Assembly (NCBI RefSeq): GCF_013085345.1
Contig: NZ_JABFAJ010000020.1
Span: forward strand, 1 to 57,603
DNA: 57,603 bases
Direction: 5' to 3'
Source of the DNA: Isoptericola sediminis
GTDB lineage: Bacteria; Actinomycetota; Actinomycetes; Actinomycetales; Cellulomonadaceae
Shown: positions 1 to 7,797 of the stretch, piece after piece
How the letters are laid out: each line of letters starts with the position of its first letter
How positions within the stretch are numbered: the first letter of the stretch is position 1
Notes under the pieces: model-generated
The model's database searches: none
Told to the model about the DNA's origin: nothing
The model's input: only the letters and a program-made list of their open reading frames with translations
Position numbers and translations under genes: made by a program

Positions 1-1
1 T

Positions 2-24
2 CGCCGGGACGCCGCGTCCCGGCG
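2..24 (-). terminator. Hairpin after hsp20
   Basis: Nine-base arms CGCCGGGAC and GTCCCGGCG are separated by five bases, starting about 28 bases after the hsp20 stop. There is no T-tract, which is common in high-GC actinobacteria. It probably ends the hsp20 transcript. The window edge is too close to tell whether it also serves a gene to the left. Confidence 0.6.
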
Positions 25-51
25 ACCGCCGCCCGCGGCCTGGCGCGACGA

Positions 52-477
52 TCAGCCGCCGGCCTCGATGGTGTGGGGTTCGGAGCGGTGTGACACCTCG
101 ATGCGCCGCGGCTTGGCCTCCTCGGCGACCGGGATGGTCAGCGTCAGCACGCCGTCGGCGTAGGAGGCCGAGATGTGGTCGAGCGCCAGCCCGCGCCCGA
201 GCGTGATCTGACGTGCCACGGTGCCGGCCGGGCGCTCGCGGAGCAGCCACTGGCCCTCGCCGGAGCGTCCGGTCCGCTCGGCCCGGACGGTCAGCGTGCG
301 GTCCTCGACCGAGACGTCGATGCTGCCGGGGTCGATCCCGGGCAGGTCGGCGGCCAGGACGAAGTGGTCGTCCTCGCGGAACAGGTCCATCGGCATGGCC
401 GAGACGTTCCGCGCCGTGAGGGGGAAGGAGCCGAAGAGCCGGTCCATCTCCTGGAACGGGTCCCAGTACGTAGCCAT
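52..477 (-). CDS. Hsp20/alpha-crystallin small heat-shock protein
   Basis: This is an ATP-independent holdase that binds unfolding proteins in the cytoplasm. The 141-residue product has the usual small-Hsp layout: a short N-terminal arm that begins with the WDPF motif typical of bacterial class A sHsps, a beta-sandwich alpha-crystallin domain at roughly residues 35-130 (FVLAADLPGI, then the DGVLTLTIP strand), and a short tail. A strong ribosome site, GAGGAGGTGAT, lies just before the ATG. The gene stands alone, followed by a hairpin. A near-perfect CIRCE element about 95 bases upstream points to HrcA control. The family is certain from sequence; the regulator is inferred from the operator. 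Confidence 0.93.
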   Translation of the reverse strand: MATYWDPFQEMDRLFGSFPLTARNVSAMPMDLFREDDHFVLAADLPGIDPGSIDVSVEDRTLTVRAERTGRSGEGQWLLRERPAGTVARQITLGRGLALDHISASYADGVLTLTIPVAEEAKPRRIEVSHRSEPHTIEAGG

Positions 478-570
478 CGCGCATCACCTCCTCGGCGAGG
501 CCGCACCCGCGACCTCGATCCGCGACGGGTGCGCCGGTCCGTCCGGCGTCACCTGGCTACACCCTCAGAA

Positions 571-597
571 TTAGCACTCTCGACCCGAGAGTGCCAG
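571..597 (-). promoter_or_regulatory. CIRCE operator (HrcA site) upstream of hsp20
   Basis: TTAGCACTC, nine bases, then GAGTGCCAG. The left arm matches the CIRCE consensus TTAGCACTC-N9-GAGTGCTAA at 9 of 9 positions and the right arm at 7 of 9. HrcA binds CIRCE to repress groEL-type operons. The site lies between the upstream gene's stop and hsp20, so hsp20 is the only gene it can plausibly control here. Confidence 0.85.
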
Positions 598-631
598 CGT
601 CGGATGTTCGCCGTGAGCGAACGATCCGGGA

Positions 632-2521
632 TCAGGGTGCGACGTCGTCGTGCAGCACGACCCGGGACAGCTCGACCCCGCCGCCGGGCAGCTGCCAGTA
701 GTGCAGCCGGCGTGCCTGGGGTGCGCTGACCTGCAACGACAGGCGCATCGCCTGGGCACCGTCCGCCTCGCGGACCCGGTACGGGTCGCTGCCGCCGTCC
801 CCGCGTCGCAGGCGGTGCAGCTCGTAGCCCGCGACGTCGTGGGCCCGGCCGGTCAGCACCATGACGATCGCCCGGTGCACACGGTCCTCGAAGCCGCGCC
901 CCGGTCCCGCGAGCGAGTCGCAGAACCGGGGACCGACGTCGTAGTCGGGCAACGGGTAGTCGACCTTCTCGTCGGGCCCGATCAGCTCGGCCCAGGCGCG
1001 GTAGACGTCGTGGCGGAGCTGGTCCTCCGGGTCCGTGAAGAGCCGGTCGGGTGCCGCCGCGGTGGCCGGTTCCCCGGCACGTTGCTTGCGCGCGGACCGG
1101 ATCCGCGCCTTGTACCGCTCGGCGTCGCGGTGCATCCGGTCGAGGTGGTCCCGCTGCTCGCGCGCCAGGTCGCGCAGGCCCGCGACCTCGACCTCGAGCG
1201 TCCTGACCGCGGCGCGCAGCTCGACGTTCTCCCGCTCGGCGAGGTGCGCCCGGGCACGGTACTCGTGCACGGACCGCTCGAGCTGCCGGACCAGGGCCTT
1301 GCGCTCGCCGGGCGAGGAGGCGTCCACCTCGGTGGTGTCGTCCGGGCAGGACGTCGAGGCGGCGGGCACCGGCGCGGGGGAGCGCCCCGGTGGCGGCACG
1401 GCGCGGCGCGGGCCGGGGCCGGGCGTCGGGCGGGCAGCAGGGGGCGGCTCGGGGACCGTCGTCGGCTCCGGGCCGAGATCCTCGTCCGGGGGCACGGTCG
1501 GGGCCGGGAGCCAGGGCGGTCCGCCGTCGAGCAGGCTGATCGCGGGCAGCACGCCGGCGGCGTCGTCGACGTCGTCGAGACGCAGCGCCGGCTGCCGGTG
1601 GCCGCCGGCGGGACCGGGTACGGGGCGGGGTGGCTGCATGCGGGCCGCGACCACCTCGCCCACGGTGAAGAGGTCGCGCAGGTCGTCGTCGCCCCGGCTC
1701 GCGTGCTCGCGGTGCACGCGCACGGCCACCGCCGGTGCGAGGGCGAGGGTGACCTCGTCGGCCTCCACGCGGTGCACCTGCGCCGGCACGACGGCGCCGG
1801 CCGGGTAGGCGGCCAGCACGCGCGAGGTCTGGGCGACGGGGTCGGGCAGCATGCCGCGCACGTCCAGACGCCGCGTCCCGGCGTCCAGCACGCCGTGCAC
1901 CGCCATGCCCGGCGCCAGGAGCCGGTCGATCGGCACGACGGGCAGCGTCAGCTCCTGGGCCACCTGCGCCGTCGCGCCGTCGGCGGTCTGCACCAGTGCG
2001 CGCGTGCCGACGAGACCGAGCACCGTGCCGCTGGTGGCGGCGGGAGCGGTCGACAGCAGGCTCACGGTGACGAGGCCGGCGCGCGTGGCCGCCGTCAGAG
2101 CGTCCTGCACGAGCCGGTCGTGCACCCGCGTGCCCTCGGCGGCGTCGTACGCGATCCACAGCGGCGAGCGGGTGACGTCGTGCACCCAGCCGACGCCCAC
2201 CGGGTAGACCCGGGAGGCGCCGCCGTAGACCTGGGTGGCGTCCGGCATGCCGTGCGAGAAGGCCCACGACGGGTCGCCCGCGTGGATCACGACGACCTCG
2301 GCCAGGCCCTGGACGGCGTCGAGCACGCGGTCCGCGTCGACGAAGGGGCGGCCCCGGTCCTGCGGGGTGGAGACGACCACGACGGGCCAGGTGCGGTCGG
2401 GGTGCTGGAGGCGGGCGGCGAGCGCCTCCGCCTGCACGGTGGTGCGCACCTGGCCCACCGTGGCGGGCGGTCGCGCGGGTCCCGTCCGGCCCGGCGCGGA
2501 GGCGGTGCGGGTGCTCGTCAC
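632..2521 (-). CDS. Unrecognised protein with S1-like and coiled-coil regions
   Basis: I do not recognise a named family for this 629-residue protein. Residues about 20-150 form a conserved-looking alpha/beta region (WPVVVVSTP, then AEVVVIHAGDPSWAFS and YGGASRVYPVG). Residues about 239-294 resemble an S1/OB nucleic-acid-binding barrel, with alternating beta strands around EVTLALAPAVAVRVHREHAS. Residues about 300-390 are Pro/Ala-rich and probably disordered. Residues about 409-479 are a strong heptad coiled coil (LERSVHEYRARAHLAERENV). A mixed domain at about 490-629 closes the protein. There is no signal peptide or membrane segment. The GTG start at 2521 is chosen because GAGGAGG precedes it; the frame stays open further upstream but through antisense hemH. 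A nucleic-acid-linked cytoplasmic role is a guess. Confidence 0.8.
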   Translation of the reverse strand: MTSTRTASAPGRTGPARPPATVGQVRTTVQAEALAARLQHPDRTWPVVVVSTPQDRGRPFVDADRVLDAVQGLAEVVVIHAGDPSWAFSHGMPDATQVYGGASRVYPVGVGWVHDVTRSPLWIAYDAAEGTRVHDRLVQDALTAATRAGLVTVSLLSTAPAATSGTVLGLVGTRALVQTADGATAQVAQELTLPVVPIDRLLAPGMAVHGVLDAGTRRLDVRGMLPDPVAQTSRVLAAYPAGAVVPAQVHRVEADEVTLALAPAVAVRVHREHASRGDDDLRDLFTVGEVVAARMQPPRPVPGPAGGHRQPALRLDDVDDAAGVLPAISLLDGGPPWLPAPTVPPDEDLGPEPTTVPEPPPAARPTPGPGPRRAVPPPGRSPAPVPAASTSCPDDTTEVDASSPGERKALVRQLERSVHEYRARAHLAERENVELRAAVRTLEVEVAGLRDLAREQRDHLDRMHRDAERYKARIRSARKQRAGEPATAAAPDRLFTDPEDQLRHDVYRAWAELIGPDEKVDYPLPDYDVGPRFCDSLAGPGRGFEDRVHRAIVMVLTGRAHDVAGYELHRLRRGDGGSDPYRVREADGAQAMRLSLQVSAPQARRLHYWQLPGGGVELSRVVLHDDVAP

Positions 2522-2680
2522 GGGGCCTCCTCGCTCACGGTCCGGACCGGGTCCGTCGAGAGTACCCGCGCACGTCCGGGTCGGCGCGGGGTCGAAGATG
2601 ACGTCCTGTCCGTTCAATGTCACGGCGGGGCGGCGGCGAGGCGGTCCGGAGCACCCCTGGGCTCGGTGGATGATGGGACC

Positions 2681-3829
2681 ATGTCGACGACCCCCCGGCC
2701 GACGGCCGATCCCACCCCGTACGACGCGCTGCTGCTGTTCTCCTTCGGCGGCCCGAACAAGCCGGAGGACGTCGTCCCGTTCCTCCGCAACGTCACCGCG
2801 GGCAAGGGGATCCCCGACTCCCGGCTGGAGGAGGTCGGCGAGCACTACTACGCGTTCGGCGGCAAGAGCCCGATCAACGACCAGAACCTCGCGCTCAAGG
2901 CCGCGATCGAGGCCGAGCTGGCCGCGCGCGGGATCGAGCTGCCGGTCGTCTGGGGCAACCGCAACTGGGAGCCGTACACCGACGACGCCGTCACCGAGCT
3001 CGAGGCGCTCGGTGCCGAGCGCGCGGTCGCGCTCGTCACCTCGGCCTACTCGAGCTACTCCGGCTGCCGGCAGTACCGCGAGGACCTGGCCGTGACGCTG
3101 CAGCAGCGCGGTCAGCTCGACGAGAACGGGTCGACGGGCGTCCAGTTCGACAAGATCCGGTCGTACTTCAACCACCCCGGCTTCGTGCAGGCCAACGTCG
3201 AGGCCGTCCTCGACGGCTACGCCGCGCTGGAGGAGAAGGGCGGCTCGCCCGCGGACGCGAAGCTCGTGTTCGTCACGCACTCCATCCCGGACACGATGGA
3301 GGCGGCGTCCCGCATCTCGCAGGCCACGTACTCCACCCAGCACCTGGACGTCGCCGCCGTCATCGCCGCCCGGGTCGCCGAGGCGCGCGGCCACGAGGTC
3401 TTGTGGGAGCTGGCCTACTGCTCGCGGTCCGGCCCGCCGACCCAGCCGTGGCTCGAGCCGGACGTCAACGACCTGCTGACCGAGCGTGCCGGCGAGGGCC
3501 TGCGCGACGTCGTCATGGCGCCGATCGGCTTCATCTCGGACCACATGGAGGTCGCCTACGACCTCGACACCGAGGCGATGGAGACCGCCACCGAGCTCGG
3601 GATGACGGCCGTGCGCGCCGGCACCGTGGGGACGCGGCCCGCCTTCGTGGCCGGGCTGGTGGACCTGCTGCTCGAGCGGGCGGCCAAGGCCCGCGGCGAG
3701 GACGTCGACGAGGCGACCGTCGGGACCCTGCCCCCGTTCCGGTCCGTCTGCGAGGTCGACTGCTGCCTGCGCCGCGACGGTGAGCCCAGCGGCGTCCCGG
3801 CGCTGTGCTCGCGCGACGTCAACCGCTGA
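2681..3829 (+). CDS. hemH: Ferrochelatase, coproporphyrin type
   Basis: It inserts ferrous iron into the porphyrin; in Actinobacteria the substrate is coproporphyrin III, giving coproheme (the CpfC branch). The 382-residue product opens with the family motif LLLFSFGGP and keeps the catalytic-loop histidine in [11 protein letters not shown] Cys near residue 129 (SSYSGCRQY) and a Cys-rich C-terminus (VCEVDCC near 357-362 and a last Cys near 376) match the [2Fe-2S]-bearing actinobacterial subgroup; the ligand assignment is from family knowledge. hemQ follows 28 bases later, so this gene makes the substrate of the next enzyme. There is no clear ribosome site before the ATG, and GATGAT lies 6 bases upstream, so a leaderless mRNA is possible. 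Confidence 0.96.
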   Translation: MSTTPRPTADPTPYDALLLFSFGGPNKPEDVVPFLRNVTAGKGIPDSRLEEVGEHYYAFGGKSPINDQNLALKAAIEAELAARGIELPVVWGNRNWEPYTDDAVTELEALGAERAVALVTSAYSSYSGCRQYREDLAVTLQQRGQLDENGSTGVQFDKIRSYFNHPGFVQANVEAVLDGYAALEEKGGSPADAKLVFVTHSIPDTMEAASRISQATYSTQHLDVAAVIAARVAEARGHEVLWELAYCSRSGPPTQPWLEPDVNDLLTERAGEGLRDVVMAPIGFISDHMEVAYDLDTEAMETATELGMTAVRAGTVGTRPAFVAGLVDLLLERAAKARGEDVDEATVGTLPPFRSVCEVDCCLRRDGEPSGVPALCSRDVNR

Positions 3830-3857
3830 GCGACCGAGCGATCCTGGAGGAGCATCC

Positions 3858-4628
3858 GTGAGCGACCAGCACATCCACGCCGACACGGGCGAGGCCGTCG
3901 ACACCGCCGCGATCAACGAGTCCATCCGCTACGCGATGATCTCGGTGTTCTCGCTCGCGGGGCCGGTGCCGGCCGACGACGCCGAGCGTGCCGCGCTCGC
4001 TGCCGAGGCCGAGGACGCCCTGTGGGGCGGCGCTGCCGAGGCCGACCGTGACCCCTCCCGCGCCGACGGTGACGTCGTCGTGCGCGGTGTCTACGACGTC
4101 GCCGGGCTGCGTGCGGACGCGGACCTCATGGTCTGGGTGCACGGCCCCACGGTCGAGTCGGTCCAGGGCGCCTACCAGCGGCTGCGGGCCTCGCGCCTGG
4201 GTGCCGTGCTGACGCCGGTGTGGTCCGTGGTGGCCCTGCACCGGGCCGCGGAGTTCAACAAGGGCCACGTCCCGGCCTTCCTGGCCGGTGAGGCCCCGCG
4301 CGACTACCTGTGCGTGTACCCGTTCGTGCGGTCCTACGAGTGGTACCTGCTCCCGGAGGCCGAGCGCCGCACGATGCTGCGCGACCACGGCATCGCCGCC
4401 GCGGGGTACAAGGACGTGCGGGCCAACACGATGAGCACGTTCGCGCTGAGCGACTACGAGTGGCTGCTGCCGTTCGAGGCGGACGCCCTGGACCGCATCG
4501 TCGACCTCATGCGGGACCTGCGGGCCACCGAGGCGCGCCTCCACGTGCGCGAGGAGGTCCCGTTCTACACCGGGCCGCGGGTGCCGCTGGCCGCGTGGGT
4601 CGACCGGCAGCCCCGCACCCGGGCGTAG
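3858..4628 (+). CDS. hemQ: Coproheme decarboxylase (HemQ/ChdC)
   Basis: It performs the last step of coproporphyrin-dependent heme synthesis: peroxide-driven oxidative decarboxylation of two propionates of coproheme to give protoheme. The 256-residue protein belongs to the chlorite-dismutase-like family, with two ferredoxin-like repeats. [20 protein letters not shown] carries the conserved Tyr region, LRDHG has the likely proximal heme His, and FALSDYEW is a family hallmark. It lacks chlorite dismutase activity in all studied actinobacterial members. GTG at 3858 follows GGAGG at 3846-3850. Its position directly after hemH supports the assignment. Confidence 0.95.
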   Translation: MSDQHIHADTGEAVDTAAINESIRYAMISVFSLAGPVPADDAERAALAAEAEDALWGGAAEADRDPSRADGDVVVRGVYDVAGLRADADLMVWVHGPTVESVQGAYQRLRASRLGAVLTPVWSVVALHRAAEFNKGHVPAFLAGEAPRDYLCVYPFVRSYEWYLLPEAERRTMLRDHGIAAAGYKDVRANTMSTFALSDYEWLLPFEADALDRIVDLMRDLRATEARLHVREEVPFYTGPRVPLAAWVDRQPRTRA

Positions 4629-4658
4629 CGCCGGCAGGCCGGTCGCCCGACCGAGATG

Positions 4659-4687
4659 CTCAGCATGCTGAGGTTTGGCATGCTGAG
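4659..4687 (+). promoter_or_regulatory. Palindromic operator overlapping the tspO-like promoter
   Basis: CTCAGCATGCTGAG (4659-4672) is a perfect 14-bp palindrome. The half CATGCTGAG recurs at 4679-4687, exactly 15 bases later. The second copy includes CATGCT, which sits 6 bases before the ATG at 4691 and could be the -10 box of a leaderless promoter. Repression by a dimeric factor, for example of MarR type, is inferred; no regulator gene is adjacent. Confidence 0.6.
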
Positions 4688-4690
4688 GAC

Positions 4691-5524
4691 ATGACGACGC
4701 TTCAGGACACACCCCAGCGCCCCACCACCGCCCGGGACCGCGTCCGGCAGGTCGTGGTCGCCGTCGGCGCCCTCCTCGCCATCCTCGGTGCCGCCGTCGG
4801 CTCCGGCGCGTTCGGCGGCCAGCCGATCCAGGAGGCGGCGGACGGTGCGCTGTCCGCCGACGCGACGGTCCTGGCGCCCGACACCCCGGCGTTCTCGATC
4901 TGGTCGGTGATCTACACCGGTCTGGTGCTGTTCGCCGTCGTCCAGGCGCTGCCCGGTCGCGCGGCCGACCCCCGTCTGCGGTCCGTGGCGTGGTGGATCC
5001 TCGTCTCCATGCTGCTCAACGCCGCCTGGATCGGCGTCGTGCAGGCCGGCTGGCTGTGGGCCAGCGTCGCCGTCATCGCCGGTCTCGTCGCCGTGCTGTC
5101 CCTGGTGCTCGTGCGTCTCGTGCGGACCCCCGCCCCCCGCGTGCTCGACGCCGTCGTCACCGACGTCACCGTCGGCCTCTACCTCGGCTGGGTCTCCGTG
5201 GCGACGCTGGCCAACACCGCCGCGGCCCTGAAGGCGGCGGACGTCGGCGAGCTGGGCCTGGGCGCCACCGGGTGGGGCGTCGCGCTCGTGGCGGTGGGCG
5301 CTGTGCTGGCGCTCGCGGTCGCCCGGTACGGCGCCGTCCGCCCGGCGGTGGTGGTCCCCGTCGGCCTCGCGATCGGCTGGGGTCTCGCCTGGATCGCCGT
5401 CGGGCGGACGACGGGGCCGCTGACCGACCAGACGGTGGCGGTCGCGGCCGGCGTCGCCGCCGCCGTGGCCGTGGTCGGCCCGGTCGTGGTCACCCTGGTC
5501 CGCCGTCGCCGCGCTCGCGCCTAG
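4691..5524 (+). CDS. TspO/MBR-like tryptophan-rich membrane protein
   Basis: This 277-residue protein is almost entirely membrane-embedded, with about eight or nine hydrophobic segments and many tryptophans at their ends (FSIWSVIYTGL, VAWWILVSM, AAWIGVVQAGWLWA, GWGLAWIAV). The PAFSIWSVIY signature and Trp content fit the larger actinobacterial proteins annotated as tryptophan-rich sensory/TspO-like. Classical TspO is about 160 residues and binds porphyrins and heme, which suits a place right after hemH-hemQ. The substrate here is unknown. A palindromic operator covers the promoter. Its 3' end overlaps the converging methyltransferase gene by 35 bases. Confidence 0.7.
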   Translation: MTTLQDTPQRPTTARDRVRQVVVAVGALLAILGAAVGSGAFGGQPIQEAADGALSADATVLAPDTPAFSIWSVIYTGLVLFAVVQALPGRAADPRLRSVAWWILVSMLLNAAWIGVVQAGWLWASVAVIAGLVAVLSLVLVRLVRTPAPRVLDAVVTDVTVGLYLGWVSVATLANTAAALKAADVGELGLGATGWGVALVAVGAVLALAVARYGAVRPAVVVPVGLAIGWGLAWIAVGRTTGPLTDQTVAVAAGVAAAVAVVGPVVVTLVRRRRARA

Positions 5525-6314
5525 CGACCACCACGGTAGCGTCCCGGTCCTCGTCCCGTACCCGCTCGGCCCTCAGCCCCGCGGCGGCCACACTCCGTCG
5601 CGCCGCCGGCCACTGCCGCGCCGCGATCTCGAACAGCAGCACGCCGCGCGGTGCGAGCCACCGCGGGGCCTGCCCCAGCACCCGCCGCAGCACGTCGAGA
5701 CCGTCGGCACCGCCGTCGAGCGCCGTCGGTGGCTCGTGGTCCCGCGCCTCCGGCGGCATGGTGGCGAGGGCGGCGGTGGGCACGTACGGAGCGTGGCACA
5801 GGAGCAGGTCGACGCGGCCCCGCAGGCTGCGCGGGAGCGGGTCGAACAGGTCGCCGGTCGCGACGGCGGCGCCGAGCGGCTCGAGGTTGCGGCGGGCGTA
5901 ACCGACCGCCACGGGGTCGACGTCGACGGCGTGCAGCGCGGGGCGCGCACCGGCCGCGGTCAACCCCTCGAGCACGGCGCCGCCGAGCGCGCCGCAGCCG
6001 CAGCACAGGTCGACGACCGTCGGGTCCACCGACCCGGGGCGGCGGTCCAGCGCTGCCTCGACCAGCGCCTCGCTGCGACGGCGGGGCACGAAGACGCCTG
6101 GTCCCACCGTCCACGTCCTGCCGGCGAGCTCCACCTCGCCGAGCACGTGCTCGAGGGGCTCACCGGCGGTGCGGCGCGCCACGAGCTGCTCCAGCCGCGC
6201 CGACCCGGCCGGGGCGGCGCGCAGCAGCACCGCGGCCTCGTCCTCGGCGAAGACGCACCCGGCGTCCCGCAGCCGGTCGGCGAGCGCCGCCGTCGGGTCC
6301 CCCGCGGGTCTCAG
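5490..6314 (-). CDS. PrmC-related protein methyltransferase
   Basis: It is a class I SAM-dependent methyltransferase of 274 residues resembling the release-factor glutamine methyltransferase PrmC, including its N-terminal helical part (LVARRTAGEPLEHVLGEVEL) and SAM site VVDLCCGCGALG. The PrmC catalytic NPPY is HAPY here (LLLCHAPYVPTAAL), so it belongs with the paralogous 'unknown substrate' group (TIGR03704-like) rather than true PrmC. No ATG, GTG or TTG fits the start. The best start is CTG at 6314, whose CTGA overlaps the gdh stop, with GGGGG nine bases upstream, so it would be translationally coupled to glutamate dehydrogenase. The start is the least certain part. Confidence 0.82.
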   Translation of the reverse strand: MRPAGDPTAALADRLRDAGCVFAEDEAAVLLRAAPAGSARLEQLVARRTAGEPLEHVLGEVELAGRTWTVGPGVFVPRRRSEALVEAALDRRPGSVDPTVVDLCCGCGALGGAVLEGLTAAGARPALHAVDVDPVAVGYARRNLEPLGAAVATGDLFDPLPRSLRGRVDLLLCHAPYVPTAALATMPPEARDHEPPTALDGGADGLDVLRRVLGQAPRWLAPRGVLLFEIAARQWPAARRSVAAAGLRAERVRDEDRDATVVVARRERGDGGPG

Positions 6315-7588
6315 GGGTAGAGCCCCCGGATCTCGTGCGCCTCGGCGGTTCGCCGCACGCCGATCACCGTCGCCGCGTCCCGCAGGGAGATGCCGTCGCG
6401 CCGGGCCAGGGCCGAGACGTCGCCGTAGGCCGAGGCCATGCGCCGCGCCAGCTTCTCGGCGATCTCGTGCGCCGACCACCAGTACGTCTGGTTCGCCTGC
6501 ACCCACTCGAAGTAGGAGACGACGACACCGCCGGCGTTGGCGAGCACGTCCGGGACGACGGTCACCCCGCGCTCGGCGAGCACGGCGTCACCGGCCGTCG
6601 TGGTCGGCCCGTTCGCGCCCTCGACCACCCAGCGGGCCCGCACCGTGCGCGCCGACTCGGCGGTCAGCACGCCCTCGACGGCGGCGGGCACGAGGACGTC
6701 CACGTCGAGGGCGATGAGCTCGGCGTTGGAGATCGCCTCGGCGTCGCCGAACCCGACGACGCTGCCGGTCTCGCTGACGTGCTCGGCCAGCCGGGCCACG
6801 TCCAGCCCGTCGTCGGTCCGCACCCCGCCGTAGCGGTCGCTGACGGCGACCACCCGTGCCCCGCGCTCGGCGAAGATCTGCGCGGCGTTCCCGCCCACCT
6901 TGCCGAAGCCCTGGATCGCGACGCGCACGTCGTCCATCCGGGCCTCGGCCTCCTTGAGCGCGGCCGCCGTGACGTGCACGATGCCGGCGCTGGTCGCCGT
7001 GCCGCGGCCCAGCGAACCGCCGATGGCCAGCGGCTTGCCGGTGACCACCGCCGGGATCGTGTACCCCCGGTTGACGGAGTAGGTGTCCATGACCCATGCC
7101 ATGGTGCGTTCGTCGGTGCCCATGTCGGGGGCCATGATGTCCGTGTCGGGGCCGATCAGCGGCATGATCTCCGAGGTGTACCGGCGGGTGACGCGCTCCA
7201 GCTCGCCGGGGGTGAAGTCGGCGGGGTCCATGCCGACGCCACCCTTGGCACCTCCGAACGGCAGGTCGACGATGCCGCACTTCCACGTCATCCACATCGC
7301 CAGCGCGCGCACCTCGTCGATGTGCACGCTCGGGTGGAACCGCAGCCCGCCCTTGCCCGGCCCGCGCGAGACGTTGTGCTGGACCCGGTAGCCCTCCAGG
7401 AGAACCCGCGAGCCGTCGTCCCGGTGCAGCGGGACCGCGACCTGGATCTCGCGGCGCGGCGTGGCCAGCATCTGGTGCAGCCCGTCGTCGTAGCCCAGGT
7501 GCGCGACGGCGGTCGCGAGCTGGGACCGGGCCGTCGCCAGGGGCGATGCCTCGCCCACGGATTCCGGACGGGTCGACGTCGTGGTCAC
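6311..7588 (-). CDS. gdh: Glu/Leu/Phe/Val-family (glutamate) dehydrogenase
   Basis: It interconverts glutamate with 2-oxoglutarate and ammonia using NAD(P). The 425-residue length is right for the hexameric bacterial family. Visible motifs are KGGLRFHPSV, the catalytic-lysine stretch CGIVDLPFGGAKGG, and a Rossmann domain with VAIQGFGKVGGNAA. GTG at 7588 is chosen because GAGGAGG lies just upstream in the 210-bp gap shared with putA. PutA makes glutamate from proline, so this enzyme is the natural next step to 2-oxoglutarate. A leucine/valine dehydrogenase role cannot be excluded from motifs, but the length and context favour glutamate. A methyltransferase gene overlaps its stop. Confidence 0.92.
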   Translation of the reverse strand: MTTTSTRPESVGEASPLATARSQLATAVAHLGYDDGLHQMLATPRREIQVAVPLHRDDGSRVLLEGYRVQHNVSRGPGKGGLRFHPSVHIDEVRALAMWMTWKCGIVDLPFGGAKGGVGMDPADFTPGELERVTRRYTSEIMPLIGPDTDIMAPDMGTDERTMAWVMDTYSVNRGYTIPAVVTGKPLAIGGSLGRGTATSAGIVHVTAAALKEAEARMDDVRVAIQGFGKVGGNAAQIFAERGARVVAVSDRYGGVRTDDGLDVARLAEHVSETGSVVGFGDAEAISNAELIALDVDVLVPAAVEGVLTAESARTVRARWVVEGANGPTTTAGDAVLAERGVTVVPDVLANAGGVVVSYFEWVQANQTYWWSAHEIAEKLARRMASAYGDVSALARRDGISLRDAATVIGVRRTAEAHEIRGLYP

Positions 7589-7749
7589 GCGGTTCCTCCT
7601 CGGAGGCGTCGGAGGGGCCTCCCGGCGGTGCCCCGGGATGGTCACCGGCCCGGGTCGTGGGCCGTCCCGGTACCGTACCCCGCAGGCCACGGGCGGTCCT
7701 GGTGACGGCCTGCCTGCTGTCGGGTTGTCGCAAAGTGCGCTCCGTGCGA

Positions 7750-7769
7750 CCCGTTCTGTACAAGACGGG
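7750..7769. promoter_or_regulatory. 20-bp imperfect palindrome in the gdh-putA gap
   Basis: CCCGT and ACGGG arms flank a TGTACA core; the full 20-bp element pairs at all but two symmetrical positions. It sits 28 bases before putA and about 160 from gdh, so one bound dimer could control either or both divergent genes. The identity of the regulator is unknown. Confidence 0.55.
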
Positions 7770-7797
7770 ACGCTGTGATCGGGCGCACCCTGGTGCC

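Noticed and set aside
2522-3925. Long in-frame extension upstream of the S1-like protein gene
   Set aside because: It is antisense to hemH, Arg/Gly/Asp-rich and compositionally a mirror frame; a good ribosome site sits at the internal GTG (2521).
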